A stretch of 64,000 bases of DNA from contig NW_004624751.1 of NCBI RefSeq assembly GCF_000247695.1, positions 21,856,669-21,920,668 of the forward strand, read 5' to 3'. The notes under the pieces are model-generated. The model was not told where the DNA came from, searched no databases, and worked only from the letters and a program-made list of their open reading frames with translations. The DNA comes from Heterocephalus glaber. Its lineage: Eukaryota; Chordata; Mammalia; Rodentia; Bathyergidae. Positions 23,965 through 34,510 of the stretch are shown here, piece by piece (positions within the stretch are counted from its first letter, which is position 1; every line of letters starts with the position of its first letter). The position numbers were made by a program, and so were the translations under genes.

Positions 23965-24215
23965 ACAGAATGGAAGAAGTGAAAGAACATAGATTCTAGA
24001 GTCTGAAATGTCTGTGGCCAAATTCTAGCCTGGCTACTATAAGAGCTGATTGATAAATATCTGTAGAATAAGTAATGAGGGCATGAGCTGTGACTGTAAG
24101 CGAGTTGTCTAATATCTGAGCCTTAGTTTTCTCATGCATAAAGGGGTGACACAAATATCTACCTTCAGAGGGAAGTTGTCAGAAGTAAATTGGCCGGAGT
24201 ATGTGTGAGTACACT
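23965..24215 (+). repeat. MIR SINE, near full length with an internal insertion
   Basis: The element reads 'aagaacatagattctagagtctgaaatg', 'ccaaattctagcctggctac', then about 60 unrelated bases, then 'tgtgactgtaagcgagttgtctaatatctgagccttagttttctcatgcataaagggg' and 'ctaccttcagaggga'. All MIR domains are in order, with extra bases between the A/B-box part and the core. Confidence 0.75.
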
Positions 24216-25250
24216 CTTAATCATAGCATCCTTTGTTTTAGCGCTGCACTAGTTCTGGGCAAGATTTAAGCACACTTATAAGGCTGAAACTCCTGGTAGT
24301 TGGCTCTCAAAGAATTTAAACTTTTGTATCAAATTTATCTATGCACATATTTTGAAGAATCATCCAGGTTTTTAAGTTTTGTTGATAATAGTCTGTCATT
24401 AGCCTTTCCCTCTACCACTCTCAATTTCCCTTTCATCAGAGATAGCCATTTTAAGCTATTCTTTTGGTAATTACCTCCATATTTCTAAGTGATATGCATA
24501 TTTTATTGCTTTTTAAATTGCCCAATTTCAGTAATTTTCTATTGACATGTCTTATGGGAAATCAGCACCTAGTACTCTTTCCTCTTTTGTCTTCAACATA
24601 CACAAATGTCCACCTTTGTGCCCAATAGAGTTATTTTATTTTATTATTTTTATCTCAATAGAGTTATTTTAAATTTTAATTAGATTAGTATTCAACACAA
24701 ACATTGTTTTAGTTCTAGGTATCATCCAAGACTATGCCAAGGAATAAATGGTGATTATATTTCCTTTCCTATCTATGTAAAAATTATTTTTGTCAATTAG
24801 AATTATTGATTTCTTTCATCAGATTTCTTTATTCTTCTCACAGAATCATCCTGGTTGTGCAAATCTTTTCTCAATGCTCTTATTCCTTCTGGCAAACCCA
24901 CAGCTGCCTTTGCTTGGAGAAGTCTCTCCCAGAAGCTCAGGCCTCATCCCAGCAGGACTGGCTGCTCTTGACTCCTGCAAACATCTCTTCATCTTTGAAG
25001 TTCCCTACCCCTGTCTGAGTTACAACACTTGTTCCTAGTTTTTATTTTTATCTATCTAATCATTTTCCTGACTCTAATAATTTTCTGAGAAAGCATCTAA
25101 AGGAGATTATTTTTTTCCCAACACAACCCATGTTTAAAAATGCCTTTCTTCTACTTCACAATCTTAATGATGGCTTTGCTTTATTCAGTTTTACAAGATG
25201 GAAAACAATTTTCCTTTCAGAGAGGATAAAATAAAAACAATTAGTTCCAT
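24216..25250. other. Unassigned, possibly old LINE remnants
   Basis: No gene recognised. T-rich text around 24330-24560 has the flavour of reversed L1M 3' UTR, but I cannot confirm it. Overlapping plus frames at 24790-25038 have no domains. Confidence 0.35.
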
Positions 25251-25261
25251 ACAAAGAATTA

Positions 25262-25531
25262 AGAATAAGATTGGCTTGAGAAATGTCTGTTCATTTCAGA
25301 TGCCCATTTTATGATTGGGTCTTTAAATTTGGGAGGTCTGATTTTTTTAAGTTCTTTATAGATTCGAGATAGCAGACCTTTGTCTGAGGAACAGCAGGTG
25401 AAGATTTTTTTTTCCCACATTGTGGGTTGTCTCTTCACACTGTTGGTGGTGTCTCTTGCTGTGCAGAAGCTTTTTAATAAGAAGAAATCCCACTTGTTGA
25501 TTGTTTGTGCTAGTTCACGGGCAACTCAGGT
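25262..25531 (-). repeat. Inverted 5' segment of the L1 insertion
   Basis: The plus strand reads 'agaaatgtctgttcatttcagatgcccattttatgattggg', 'agttctttatagattcgagatagcagacctttgtc', 'cacattgtgggttgtctcttcac' and 'gctgtgcagaagctttttaataag'. These are the ORF2 3'-end phrases of L1 in reverse order and reverse complement, abutting sense L1 at about 25532. Confidence 0.85.
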
Positions 25532-26151
25532 TTTGCAGACAAAGAAGTAGAAATAGCAAATAAATACGTGAAAAAATGTTCAACATCACTGGTCATTCGA
25601 GACATGCAAATGAAAACAACGCTGAGATTCCACCTCACCCCAGAAAGAATGGCTACTATCATGAAACCAACCAATAACAAATGCTGATGGGGCTGTGGGG
25701 AAAGAGGAACCCTGCTCCACTGCTGGTGGGAGTGTAGACTGGTGCAAGCACTGTGGAAATCAGTATGGAGATACCTCAAAGAACTAGGACTGGAAATCTC
25801 ATTTGACCTTGCTATTCCACTGCTGGGGATCTTCCCCAAAGAATTAAAAGAATCATACCACAGTGATATGTGTGTGCCCATGTTCATAGCAGCACAGTTT
25901 GTGATAGCTAAAACTTGAAAGCAGCCCAAATGCCCATCAACTGGAGACTGGATAAAGAAAATGTGTTTTTTTAATAAAATGGAGTACTACTCAGCCATAA
26001 AATATGAGAAATTAGAGATATGTATAGCTAAATGGATGCACATTGAGGCGATACTCTTAAGTGAAATAAATAGGACACACATGTATAAATACCAAATAGT
26101 TTCTCTGGTGTGAGAAACTGAAAGTGTAAATAAGGACTAAAAGGTATAATA

Positions 26152-26678
26152 GATAATGTGAAATATGAAGAAAAAGGGCAAAGGGGAAGAGGGAGTGGGA
26201 GGGATAGGGAAAGGAAAGAAGGGAATGGAATTAATATGAGAAAATGGAGAAATGGAAACAAAGCCTTTGTAAATAGGGAGGAATGGAGGGGCTGAAGGAA
26301 AGGCAGGGGAAGGGAGAAAAATAAGAACCAAGAGAGACTATGTAAAGGTGCAAATTTCCCATGATGAATGTCATTATATTGTATACCTAAAATGTACCAA
26401 TGATTCAAATGAATAATTGATAATGCAAAATAGGAAGAAAAGGTCCAAAGTGGTAGGGGAAGTGGGAGGGGTAGGGGAAAGGAAAGAAGGGAAAGGAAAA
26501 ATGCTGAGAAATGGAAAAAATGGAAATAAAGTCTTTGTACATAGGGAAGGGTAGAGAGGGTGAAGGGAGGTCTAGGAATGGGGAAAAAATAAGAACCGAA
26601 ATGCATCATGTAAAGGTATAAGTTCCCAATAAGAAATGTAAATGTGTTATATACCTAGTATGTACCAGTAAAAAATTA
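26152..26678 (+). repeat. Tandem duplication inside the L1 3' UTR
   Basis: Two head-to-tail copies, about 26152-26418 and 26419-26678. Both run through: GATAATG; AGGAAGAAAAG/GAAGAAAAAGG; GGGAGTGGGAGGG; AGGGAAAGGAAAGAAGGGAA; TGGAAA(C/T)AAAG(C/T)CTTTGTA; AATAAGAACC; ATGTAAAGGT; TATACCTA. They differ by scattered substitutions and small gaps (my estimate is about 80% identity by eye). The long Pro/Phe/Leu-rich minus frame at 26028-26609 comes from this polypurine repeat. Confidence 0.85.
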
Positions 26679-26821
26679 AAGAAAAAAAAGAATTAGATTT
26701 GTTCAGGCTTTTCAACAGTAAGACTGCATTCCAGAAGACAATGTGGTGTTAAGCAATTTGATTTTCTGTGGTTATAGTTGATTTCTGGAGGAGACTGAAT
26801 TTAAAGATATATTTTAATAAA

Positions 26822-26920
26822 TAGTTTTTTTGTTTTTTGTTTTTGTTTTGGTACTGGGGATCGAACTCAGGACCGCTTCCAAGGCAGGCAGTGGAACCAC
26901 TAAGCCAAACCCCCAGCCCT
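26822..26920 (-). repeat. ID SINE, GGTAC class
   Basis: T/G-tract, then 'ggtactggggatcgaactcag', a body slightly shortened in the middle ('gaccgcttccaaggcaggcag') and 'aagccaaacccccagccc'. Flanked by similar 15-mers TAATAAATAGTTTTT (26816-26830) and TAATACACAGTTTTT (26921-26935). Confidence 0.9.
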
Positions 26921-26935
26921 TAATACACAGTTTTT

Positions 26936-28585
26936 ACCCGAAAGCCTCTCTGTCTCTTTACGTGGGGGAATTGAGTGTTTCCAAGAATAGGATCAGTATC
27001 AGAAGCGGGGAGTGGCCTGGGCTCCCATTTAGCTTCAACTGAGGTTGATCACTCAACTCACTTCAAATGATTTAAGCCAGATTCCCGGAATACAGTGGTT
27101 ATGGTAAAATGGTGAGAAAATTTGTGAAATGCTAATGCCTAAGACCCAAGACATAAGAGGCATTGGCTGAGTGGAGATTTGGTTGAGAGGGAAGATGGCT
27201 TCCTAGGAAACACATGAATTTCTTCTTCATCTGACATGAACAGACAGTGCTGAATGCACTGGCAGCAGTACAGGAACCTTTGGATGACACATGTCTTCAT
27301 CTTGGGGTTCCCGCCCACCTCATAGCACAGCTGCCCTTTTGCTTATCTGCAGTGTCGAGATGACCAGTATGGTAGGTGCACCCTGGAAACCCGGAGGAAT
27401 TCCTTGAATGTAGATGAAATCCTCCTTTGGGAACTCCCAGAATTATTTCAAAGGAATTTGAGAGTAGGACATTTTAAGGAATTGAGATTGGAGCCATAGA
27501 CATTCTATTTTGTTCCTGTTATAAATCTTCAGCACATCCGTTCTTCATGGTTTTCCAGAGATATTCTTGATGGTTCTTGTGGGCCTGTGATGCTGATAGA
27601 TGATTTGTATTAATATTCCAAACAATGTTTACTTTTTATAGAGAATTCCTATGAGATGTTTTGAACCAAATGAATGAAGTTTTACTGGTAGAAACATTCA
27701 GCAAGAGTATGCCTCAGCAGAGTACCATTGCACTGTGCTTCTCCTATTTCTATAACTGATGTTCTATCTCCACTTGCCATAGAGTTTCATAATGTTTCTT
27801 CAGGTCCCTCATCTCTTTCTCTTTACTGGGGTTTCTGAATTATTTTCTGACTTCTGCAGTGGTCAGGTAGGATTTTATAGATGCATTTTTAAGAGACTAA
27901 TTCCTTTCATACTCTTAAAAGAAGTATGGAAACACTGTAACTGGATTGACTTCACATTTCAGACATTTAACAAATGCTAAGAGCTAGAGTTTGTATCTCA
28001 ATTGTATATTTATATAGTTGAGCACCATAGAATGTGTCTTCAGGGTACTATTGTAAACAAGCTGTCAAGTGTAACTGGGTTATCTTGGGGAAAAAAAACA
28101 AGCCTTGTTGCACATGCTGTTTATAAACCTCATAAGAAACATTCACTAATCGAATCAATTGGGCTGTTTTAAAATTATGAAGTACTGTGTGCTATCTGTT
28201 CAGAAATCTACAGCTTAGGCTTATTTGTATTGGAAAAGCTATTTTAAAACTAAAATCAACAAATTAACAAATTATCTTAATTTTTTACAACTGTTACTCC
28301 TTTCCCCTTCTCTCTCTTTTTTCTTCCCTTCCTACCTTCTTCTTTTTCTTACCAAATTAAATTATTTTTCAGTCATTATATAAAGTTGAGCATAAATACT
28401 AGATTTTTACATAAAATCCATATATTATCTTTTTTATCCTGCTGCTCTTATTGGCAAATAAGCAACCTTATCCAAGATATCTCATATTTCTATGATTAAA
28501 TGTAAGTAATTTTTATCTTAAAGATGAAACACTGGAATTCCCTAAATAAAATTTGTATTCATTAAATCTTGAAATTTTTTAATGG
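26936..28585. other. Unassigned unique block, with one exon-like open segment
   Basis: No recognised gene or repeat. At 27326-27500 a plus frame stays open across an acceptor-like 'cccttttgcttatctgcag' (ends 27352) and runs to a TAG at 27500; see findings. The frame at 27792-27980 has no domain. Confidence 0.4.
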
Positions 28586-28589
28586 AATA

Positions 28590-28795
28590 GAGTATCAGTC
28601 TCAGGTGTGCTAGAGTTTGGAATAGGGAAGACCATAGATAGCCAAGGGTATCTGGGAAGACTTCCTGGTAGGAGATTTGAGCTTAGCTTTTGAGAGCAAA
28701 AGGAATGTCCATCGAGAGACTCAAGCATAGAGAACATTCAGGAAGAAAAGGATAACAGAGAAAAATCTGGGTTTGTGAGAAACAATGTATAAGGT
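28590..28795 (-). repeat. Probable L2 LINE fragment
   Basis: The plus strand reads 'tctgggaagacttcctggtaggagatttgagcttagcttttgag' and 'catagagaacattcaggaag', similar to reversed L2 3' sequence (ggaaggcttcctgg-ggagg-gacatttgagc). Diverged. Confidence 0.5.
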
Positions 28796-29017
28796 AAATG
28801 TATATGCATGTAAGTCACAGATTCAAAGAACTTACTGAGTACCTCTTGTAAGTCAGAAAATGTATTGCATACCTGATATAAGGATTGAGAATGTAAGGGA
28901 AGGTATGGTATGAGAAATTAAGAGAGGCCTTTGAAGAGAGGACAGAGACTTAATAGTGTAGGGCATATAGGAAAGGGTAAAGTTCACGAGCATTGTGAGG
29001 AGAATAAGATTCATGAG

Positions 29018-29452
29018 TGTTTTGGCTTGTATCTAGATGTCCACCCAAAGCCTCATACAGTAATAGGCAGGGCTTTTCAGAGGTGGCTGGATCTAGGATG
29101 TGTGCTGCTGGGATCAAGGATGTGATGCTGGGATTGATTCAAGGTGCAATGTTAAGATTAAGGCTGCCCGACCCTGGGTGTGAGTGCTATCCTAAGGGTA
29201 GGTAGCCTGGATTGGATATAATGGATAGAAAGAGGGTTGGTGCTTATTGCTTGCTGCTTCTCTACTTTACTACTTGTTGCCTTCTGCCTGCCATGAACTG
29301 TTTCTCCTCTGCCATGCCACCCTGCCTTGGAGCCAGCCAACTATAAACTGAAACCTCTATACATTGCAGGCCAAACAAACCTTTCCTTCTTTAACTTTGG
29401 GTGTCTGTTTTCTTTTTTTTCAACCTTAGCAATGAGATAAGTAACTAAGACA
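29018..29452 (+). mobile_element. Solo LTR, MaLR (MST/ORR1-like), with 5-bp target duplication
   Basis: The 435-bp element begins TGTTTTGGCTTGTATC, contains 'atgtccacccaaagcctcatac' and 'ctataaactgaaacctctatac', and ends '...cttagcaatgagataagtaactaagaca'. The layout is that of MaLR LTRs (THE1/MST: TG-TTTGG...CCCC-AAA-CTCAT; 3' ...AACTGTGAGT-AATTAAACCT...AAC-TACTAATACA). It is bounded by ATGAG at 29013-29017 and 29453-29457. No internal retroviral region is attached, so it is a solo LTR. The three frames within it are not genes. Confidence 0.85.
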
Positions 29453-29457
29453 ATGAG

Positions 29458-29924
29458 AAATCCTGTACTATTGCCTGAAGAGTTAAGAAAAACCTAAAGA
29501 GAAAATTTCTGTAGCATCAACTTCCATTTACTAATACAGCAGTAATTGTGGTACCCCTTAGAGTCCATGCTAACACAGGAATGGATTCTGAGCTGCTAGA
29601 ATAGATCTTAAGAAAGGCATAGACTTCCTCCCAGCATGGTTTTCACAACAGCCCAAGCCCATCTGTCAGGCTGGAGTCAGGACTCAAAAGGCATGGAGCT
29701 CTCTTGATGGGGCAGAAAGCCTTGGAGGCCCTCAGGTTATCATTATGGACACTGGCTATCTTTAAACTACAGATTTGCAGAAGTGCCAACTATTAATAGA
29801 CAAGAGAAAGCAGAGTTTACTGTAAAAGCCTGACAAATATAGATTTGAGACATCATTATACTGCCAATTTCTCTTCAGCCCGCAAAAGCTTTGTTGACGC
29901 TTGCGCATTCTCCTTTTGCTTAAT
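29458..29924. other. Unassigned sequence
   Basis: No gene or repeat recognised. The minus frame at 29762-30025 extends into the duplicated block and has no domain. Confidence 0.4.
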
Positions 29925-30123
29925 ATTACTAGGACCACAGAACAGTTGGCCAGGCACAGAGCATGCCCTAGGTTTTTCTTCAAATACAGACCACAGAATA
30001 AGAAATAAACTATGTTAGGCCCCATTTCTTGTATTCATCTATTTATTGTCTGACTTTTAAAAAGACCAAACAGTGCTTCTCCATCTCTTGTTCCTCTCCC
30101 ACTTTGAGCAGCCCAGAGCCCTT
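29925..30123 (+). repeat. Copy A of a ~190-bp direct duplication
   Basis: Shares most of its sequence with 31194-31379. Shared phrases include CAGGCACAGA, CAGAATAAGAAATAAACT, TCTGACTTTT-AAAAGACC, AAACAGTGCTT and CTCTTGTTCCTCTC/CTCTTATTCCTCTC. Copy A has about 11 extra bases (around 30012-30024). The family is unknown; an AATAAA-bearing LTR fragment is one possibility. Confidence 0.8.
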
Positions 30124-30300
30124 GGATTTAACATTTATTTTCATGCATGATTTACAAGCATTCTCTCTGGGAATTCTGAAGCTAGGACCTTCACTAATAG
30201 AGAATCTTGAGGTCATGTCAGGGAAAGATATATCTTTGTTTAATGCGGCAATAAACTGGCTATGGAGTCTCCTTAGAACTCTTAAAAAAGACTGCTGTAG

Positions 30301-30383
30301 GGCTGGAGATTTAGCTCAGTGGTGCTGTGCCTGCCTCGAAAGTGCAAGGTCCTGAGTTCGATCCCTGGTACCGGAAAAAAAAA
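30301..30383 (+). repeat. ID SINE, GGTACC class, with target-site duplication
   Basis: Body 'ggctggagatttagctcagtggtgctgtgcctgcctcgaaagtgcaaggtcctgagttcgatccctggtaccgg' plus A-tail. Flanked by AAAAGACTGCTGTAG (30286-30300) and AAAAGATTGCTGTAG (30384-30398). A- and B-boxes are intact. Confidence 0.95.
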
Positions 30384-30398
30384 AAAAGATTGCTGTAG

Positions 30399-31093
30399 GC
30401 AATTATTTGAATGTCTTTCAAATCAAAGCATGTAATTTTCAGTCTTTAATAATTATAGAGCAGGTACATTTTGTGATTATCATGGTGATAGACTTATCCA
30501 GAAGCAGAGCAAAAGATTCATAAAGCATCATCCACATTGTAGTTCTATATGTGCATCATGGCTAAAATAAAATATTTCAAGCTTTAGAGTTTCATCTGTA
30601 ATCTTAGAAAATATCTAAGTGATTCTGTACCTCCATTTGTGAAAAAAATAAAATAAATTTCAAATATATTTTTCAAGGATATTATTATGGAATTTAAATT
30701 ACCCATGAATGCAGAGACATAGGCTTGTGGCTCTTTCAGTGAACTATACATGTCAGTTTCCACTAGAGTGTTGTTTATCTAGGAAGAATAAGCCGTTGTG
30801 GAATTATGATTTCAGACTTTTAAAATGTTTCCCCTGCTGTAGCTCTATTTTCTGTTGCTTAGATTTTGTTCTCCAATTTGTTTAATAACATTCCATTTTG
30901 TTTTCCTACTAGACTTCTCTGCCTGTAGGTATTTTTAAATCTGTGGTTTGCACTTTTTAAATTTTAATCCTGAATTTTAGGACCATTTTTTCAGTCTTTA
31001 ATTAGGTAAATCTATTTTTCATCCATTTATGTAATGCTGAAAGATTTAATGTGAAGTTCTGCTTTCTTAATAATGCATTGTGAAACTAGGAGA
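30399..31093. other. Unassigned AT-rich sequence
   Basis: No gene or repeat recognised. Confidence 0.4.
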
Positions 31094-31193
31094 TAATGTT
31101 CCAGGGTTTTTAGCAGTGTGGCTACAATCACACGGCTTGTAATTAGATTAACTTAGCTTTTAGTTTAGCTAAGTGACTCTGTGCAGGTTAGGC

Positions 31194-31379
31194 ATTCCTA
31201 GGATCACAGAATAGCTGCCCAGGCACAGACCATACCCTGGATCTGTCTTCAAACACAGCACAGAATAAGAAATAAACTTTCTTCTACTCATTTATTTATG
31301 GTCTGACTTTTTAAAAGACCAAACAGTGCTTTTCCAGCTCTTATTCCTCTCTCACTCTGAGCTGTCCAGAGCTCTTTCT
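31194..31379 (+). repeat. Copy B of the ~190-bp direct duplication
   Basis: Direct-orientation partner of 29925-30123, about 1.26 kb downstream. It is diverged by many substitutions and lacks about 11 bases. Its edges coincide with the break in the MIR. Confidence 0.8.
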
Positions 31380-31396
31380 CCTAATCTGTAAAATGG

Positions 31397-31520
31397 ACAC
31401 TATCATCATCCTCCCTGCTGGCATCATTCTCTTCCTCCTTTTCTTCCTCATCATTATCATTGTCATCCCCACAATCCGTCATCTTCTGCACCATCATCAT
31501 TGTCATCATTGTTATCATCC
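31397..31520. repeat. ATC/CAT-rich low-complexity tract
   Basis: Imperfect ATCATC, TCATTATC and CATCATTGTC units in succession inside MIR sequence. Confidence 0.7.
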
Positions 31521-31694
31521 TTAAGGGATAGGGCAGTTGTGAAGATTAAGTGAATTAAGCTGTTGAATGATTCTGAATAGGACAGTGGCAAGAACAGAGA
31601 CAGGATTCTAACTTTGACCTCAAGTTCCCATAATTTGAGAATGGCCTCTCAAATTATAGTTTATATTGTTCCTCTCTATTGTTAAGTACTTAGC

Positions 31695-31850
31695 AATCTG
31701 ACAGATCTGGGTTTAAATTCTGGCTTCATATCAAGCAAGACAAAGTTTTAAAGCTCAATTTCTCATTTGGAAGAAGAGATATGAAATAATAGTATCTACC
31801 TCATAAGGCTGTGAGAACTAAATGAAATCATGTCTATGAAATGTGTACAC
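31695..31850 (+). repeat. MIR SINE
   Basis: The element reads 'gacagatctgggtttaaattctggcttcat', then 'aaagctcaatttctcatttggaagaagagatatgaaataatagtatctacctcataaggctgtgagaactaaatgaaat': B-box side, core and 3' domain of MIR. Confidence 0.8.
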
Positions 31851-33495
31851 ATTTAAGAATTTCTTAAATTACTGAAGTAATAATCATACGTATTATTTGC
31901 AGTCTTCTTTCAACGGATATGCAACACACACAAATAGCTACATCTACACATGAATAAAAAGCTTCCCTGCATACTGAATAGATTATTGAGAGTGATGATA
32001 ACATCTATCTAAACATGACGGGAATTAAGTCATTTTAATTGACCTACGATGCTTTGAATCAGGAAAACATGGAAAATTAGTTGATACATTAGATGCTCTT
32101 CCAATAAATGTGACCCTTATAGTTTAAAAATTCTTCACTATAGTTATTTCCTGTGTATATGAATGCAGCTGAGCAGATTGATTTATATTCCTTAGGTCTT
32201 GTTTTATGATTGTGTAATTATTTGTTCTTTGATTTTCAAGGGCTGAATTATTGCTCTCTATTTTATACTTCTTTTTTAGAGGGGTTTTTCTCTGCTCTGT
32301 GAGTAGGTACTGGGGACATTTGATTGGCTGAAAAGAAGCTTTTTCACATCATGTGGCTTATTGTTACCATGATTTTCTAAATGTGGCTATTGTCACTGCT
32401 AGCCTAGAACAAGCTGAAAATTGAAAATACTGGGAGTTATGATGAGGAATGGGAGAGATTGGTTCTATTTTCTCATTGTATAAATGCAGTCCTTCCTGTG
32501 ACTGCTGTGGTTGTTTTATTGGCATTTCTGCTTGTTCTTTCTGTCTCATCGGGTATAGACTATGTTTATTGTTGTCTTACAAATTACCCTTCCACTTGGC
32601 ATTTGCTGTTGCTAATTGCCTACTAACTTCCCCCTATTGGAGTAATGAGTGGCAATTTGATATCTACCTCCACACAGATATTATGGTTTCTTATTATTAT
32701 TACACTGCATCTATTTCTCCCTTATACTCTATTTGAGTTATTTCTACATAATCTTCTTCTTTACATGAAGAAACAGAAGCCATTTATATTCATAATTATT
32801 TCATCCTTTCAAAAGCAAGACAAAAAAGGTATCCTCCATATGTTCTGGCAATTTAAATTAGGGACCTGAATTACAGTTACTAGCATTTTCAATAAAGCTC
32901 GAAGTTGTCCAATTGTACAAACATATCAGAGCCTCTTCATTGCTTCTAGTAGGGCAGGGAGCTGAAGCTTGTATTTGCTTTAAGGAGAACAGGTTGCAAT
33001 GTCTTAGTGACAGTCACAAGCTGACGATTTAATTGGGGCCCCCTTGTTGGTCATCCAGTGGCCCATTTCAGACTCTCAACAGCTGTGTCCATTGACTGAT
33101 AGCATCACCTTTTCTGGTGTCATTGTTTGTATCACTAAGAGCCATGAGACAAAATGCAACAGTGGGCAGTGTTCTGTTACAGGAAGATTACGGAAAACAT
33201 GGCAAAATTATTTTTCTGTAGCTTATTTGCATAGAACTTTTCCCTTTATGCATCTGAGTTTTCACAGGACATTCCCAAGGCATCCTCCAGAGGGTGACGG
33301 ACTGCTACTGCAACCACCCTGACAATACTTTTAGTGTAAGGTCTTAACTGTCTCTACCCTAAACCAAATTTTTTTCCCGCTTCTCTTTACTCTAAGACCA
33401 TCCCTTTTTAATCCACCTTTCACAGCTACTGGAGTTTTCTCAACAAAAATATCTCCATCACTCCCCATGTTTCAAAACCTATGCCATCTTTAATT
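31851..33495. other. Unassigned sequence
   Basis: No gene or recognised repeat. Overlapping frames at 32364-32549 (minus), 32449-32736, 32645-32869 and 33044-33322 (plus) have no domains. Confidence 0.4.
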
Positions 33496-33499
33496 GAAG

Positions 33500-33710
33500 A
33501 GGATGACTGACAGCACAAGCTTTGCAGCCAGGGGAATGTGGCTGGAGGACCTCTGGACAGTTGCTCCAACTGCACCTCACTTCCTCGCCTGAATGAAGGG
33601 GCGATGATTCCTTCTGCACAGAGTTACTGTGAGGATTACAAATGACAGGCGAAGTGCTTATGCACTTGCACAATGTAGGCTCTTGAGAAATGCTAGCTCT
33701 CAGCTATTTT
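33500..33710 (+). repeat. MIR SINE
   Basis: The element shows 'gacagcacaagctttgcagccagggg', 'caactgcacctcacttcctcgcctgaatgaaggggcg', 'cacagagttactgtgaggattacaaatgac' and 'tgtaggctcttgagaaatgctagc'. MIR domains are in order from 5' to 3' end. Confidence 0.75.
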
Positions 33711-34175
33711 TTAAATAGATATGATTGATTTAAAGTCAGTTTTCCTTTCAGAAAAAGGGAAAATATTAGGAGAGACAATTCATGGGATTTGGCTTCTTCC
33801 TCTAATCCATCCAAACTTACTGCAATTCAGTTGTAAAGTAACTGTAATTCGCTACTGTACCAGGTTATTTTATATTCAAGTGATCATGACTATTAGAAGA
33901 AGATTCCATTTTTAGAATCTGATTTTAGGAGGTTGACAGAAATGTCAACATAACATGACCAAAAAAGAAATACATAAATAGTCAGATCAAAGAGACTCAG
34001 CCAGAAGAGAATCCTATTCAGAGCAAGAGAGAAGAAATGTTCAGAAGAAAATTAAAGAGCTTGACAACAAATTAAATATAGTCTGCAAGAACATTTTTAT
34101 CAGTGGGAGATGGTTTGTAGGTTCTGATTCTTTTTTTTTTTTCTTAAACAAGCACTCACATGAATATCTTTGCCT
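33711..34175. other. Unassigned sequence
   Basis: No gene or repeat recognised. Confidence 0.4.
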
Positions 34176-34179
34176 TTGC

Positions 34180-34510
34180 TGGCTTTCTTCCTGGGATGCG
34201 TCCCAGTCTTTACCCCTGTAGCATTTTCCTTTTCTTCACATCTCAGCTCTCTTCTCATCTGCTCATAATGCCTTTTTGGACTGCCTCATCCTAAGCAGTT
34301 GTCCCTGACCACACTGGTCCTGTTCACTGCTTTAATCTACATTACTTTTCTTCTATGAAATATTTGTGTGTTATCTGTTTTCTCCACTAAAATGACCACT
34401 GCCTACAGGCAGAGGCTGTGTGCTCTTCAGGGCTAGATCTTTGGTTCCTAGAATAGAGCCTGGAACTACAGTATTGTTCAATAAATACTGGTAGAGGAAT
34501 ACATAGAGAG
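34180..34510 (+). repeat. L2 LINE 3' end
   Basis: The element shows 'ctggctttcttcctgggatgcg', 'cacatctcagctctcttctcatctgctcataatgc', 'cagttgtccctgaccac', 'gacactgcctacaggcagaggctgtg'-type text near 34395, and a terminal 'cctagaatagagcctggaactacagtattgttcaataaatactgg'. This last is the recognisable L2 3' terminus. Confidence 0.75.

Larger units (their letters stand above)
25253..26695 (+). mobile_element. L1 insertion with 5' inversion and duplicated 3' UTR
   Basis: 5'-truncated L1 in two pieces. 25532-26686 is sense: 'aatacgtgaaaaaatgttcaacatcactggtcattcgagacatgcaaatgaaaac', 'actgctggtgggagtg', 'ggagtactactcagccataaaatatgag', then a purine-rich 3' UTR and a short A-tail. 25262-25531 is antisense and carries the stretch that normally lies just upstream, ending at the point where the sense piece starts. 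It is flanked by AAAGAATTA (25253-25261 and 26687-26695), a probable target-site duplication. The inversion matches twin-primed L1 integration. No intact ORF2; the 139- and 193-codon minus frames here are antisense artefacts. Confidence 0.88.
31096..31590 (+). repeat. MIR SINE split by copy B of the duplication
   Basis: 5' part (31096-31193): 'cttgtaattagattaacttagc...tttagctaagtgactctgtgcaggtta'. 3' part (from about 31378): 'ctcctaatctgtaaaatggacactatcatcatcc' and 'cagttgtgaagattaagtgaatt', the MIR core and 3' domain. The sequence between belongs to the duplicated block, so that block was placed into an existing MIR. An ATC/CAT-rich expansion (31397-31520) also sits inside the MIR. Confidence 0.65.

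Noticed and set aside
25510..25929. 139-codon minus frame
   Set aside because: Antisense to L1 ORF2-end/3' sequence and spans the inversion junction.
26028..26609. 193-codon minus frame, the longest in the window
   Set aside because: It is antisense to the duplicated polypurine 3' UTR of an L1; its Pro/Phe/Leu/Ser repeats are the complement of GGGAAAGGAAAG-type DNA.
30301..30383. A tRNA gene (TAGCTCAGTGG and GTTCGATCC boxes)
   Set aside because: The boxes belong to an ID SINE with a poly-A tail and target duplications; it does not fold as a full tRNA and has no proper 3' acceptor. The same holds for the other ID copies.
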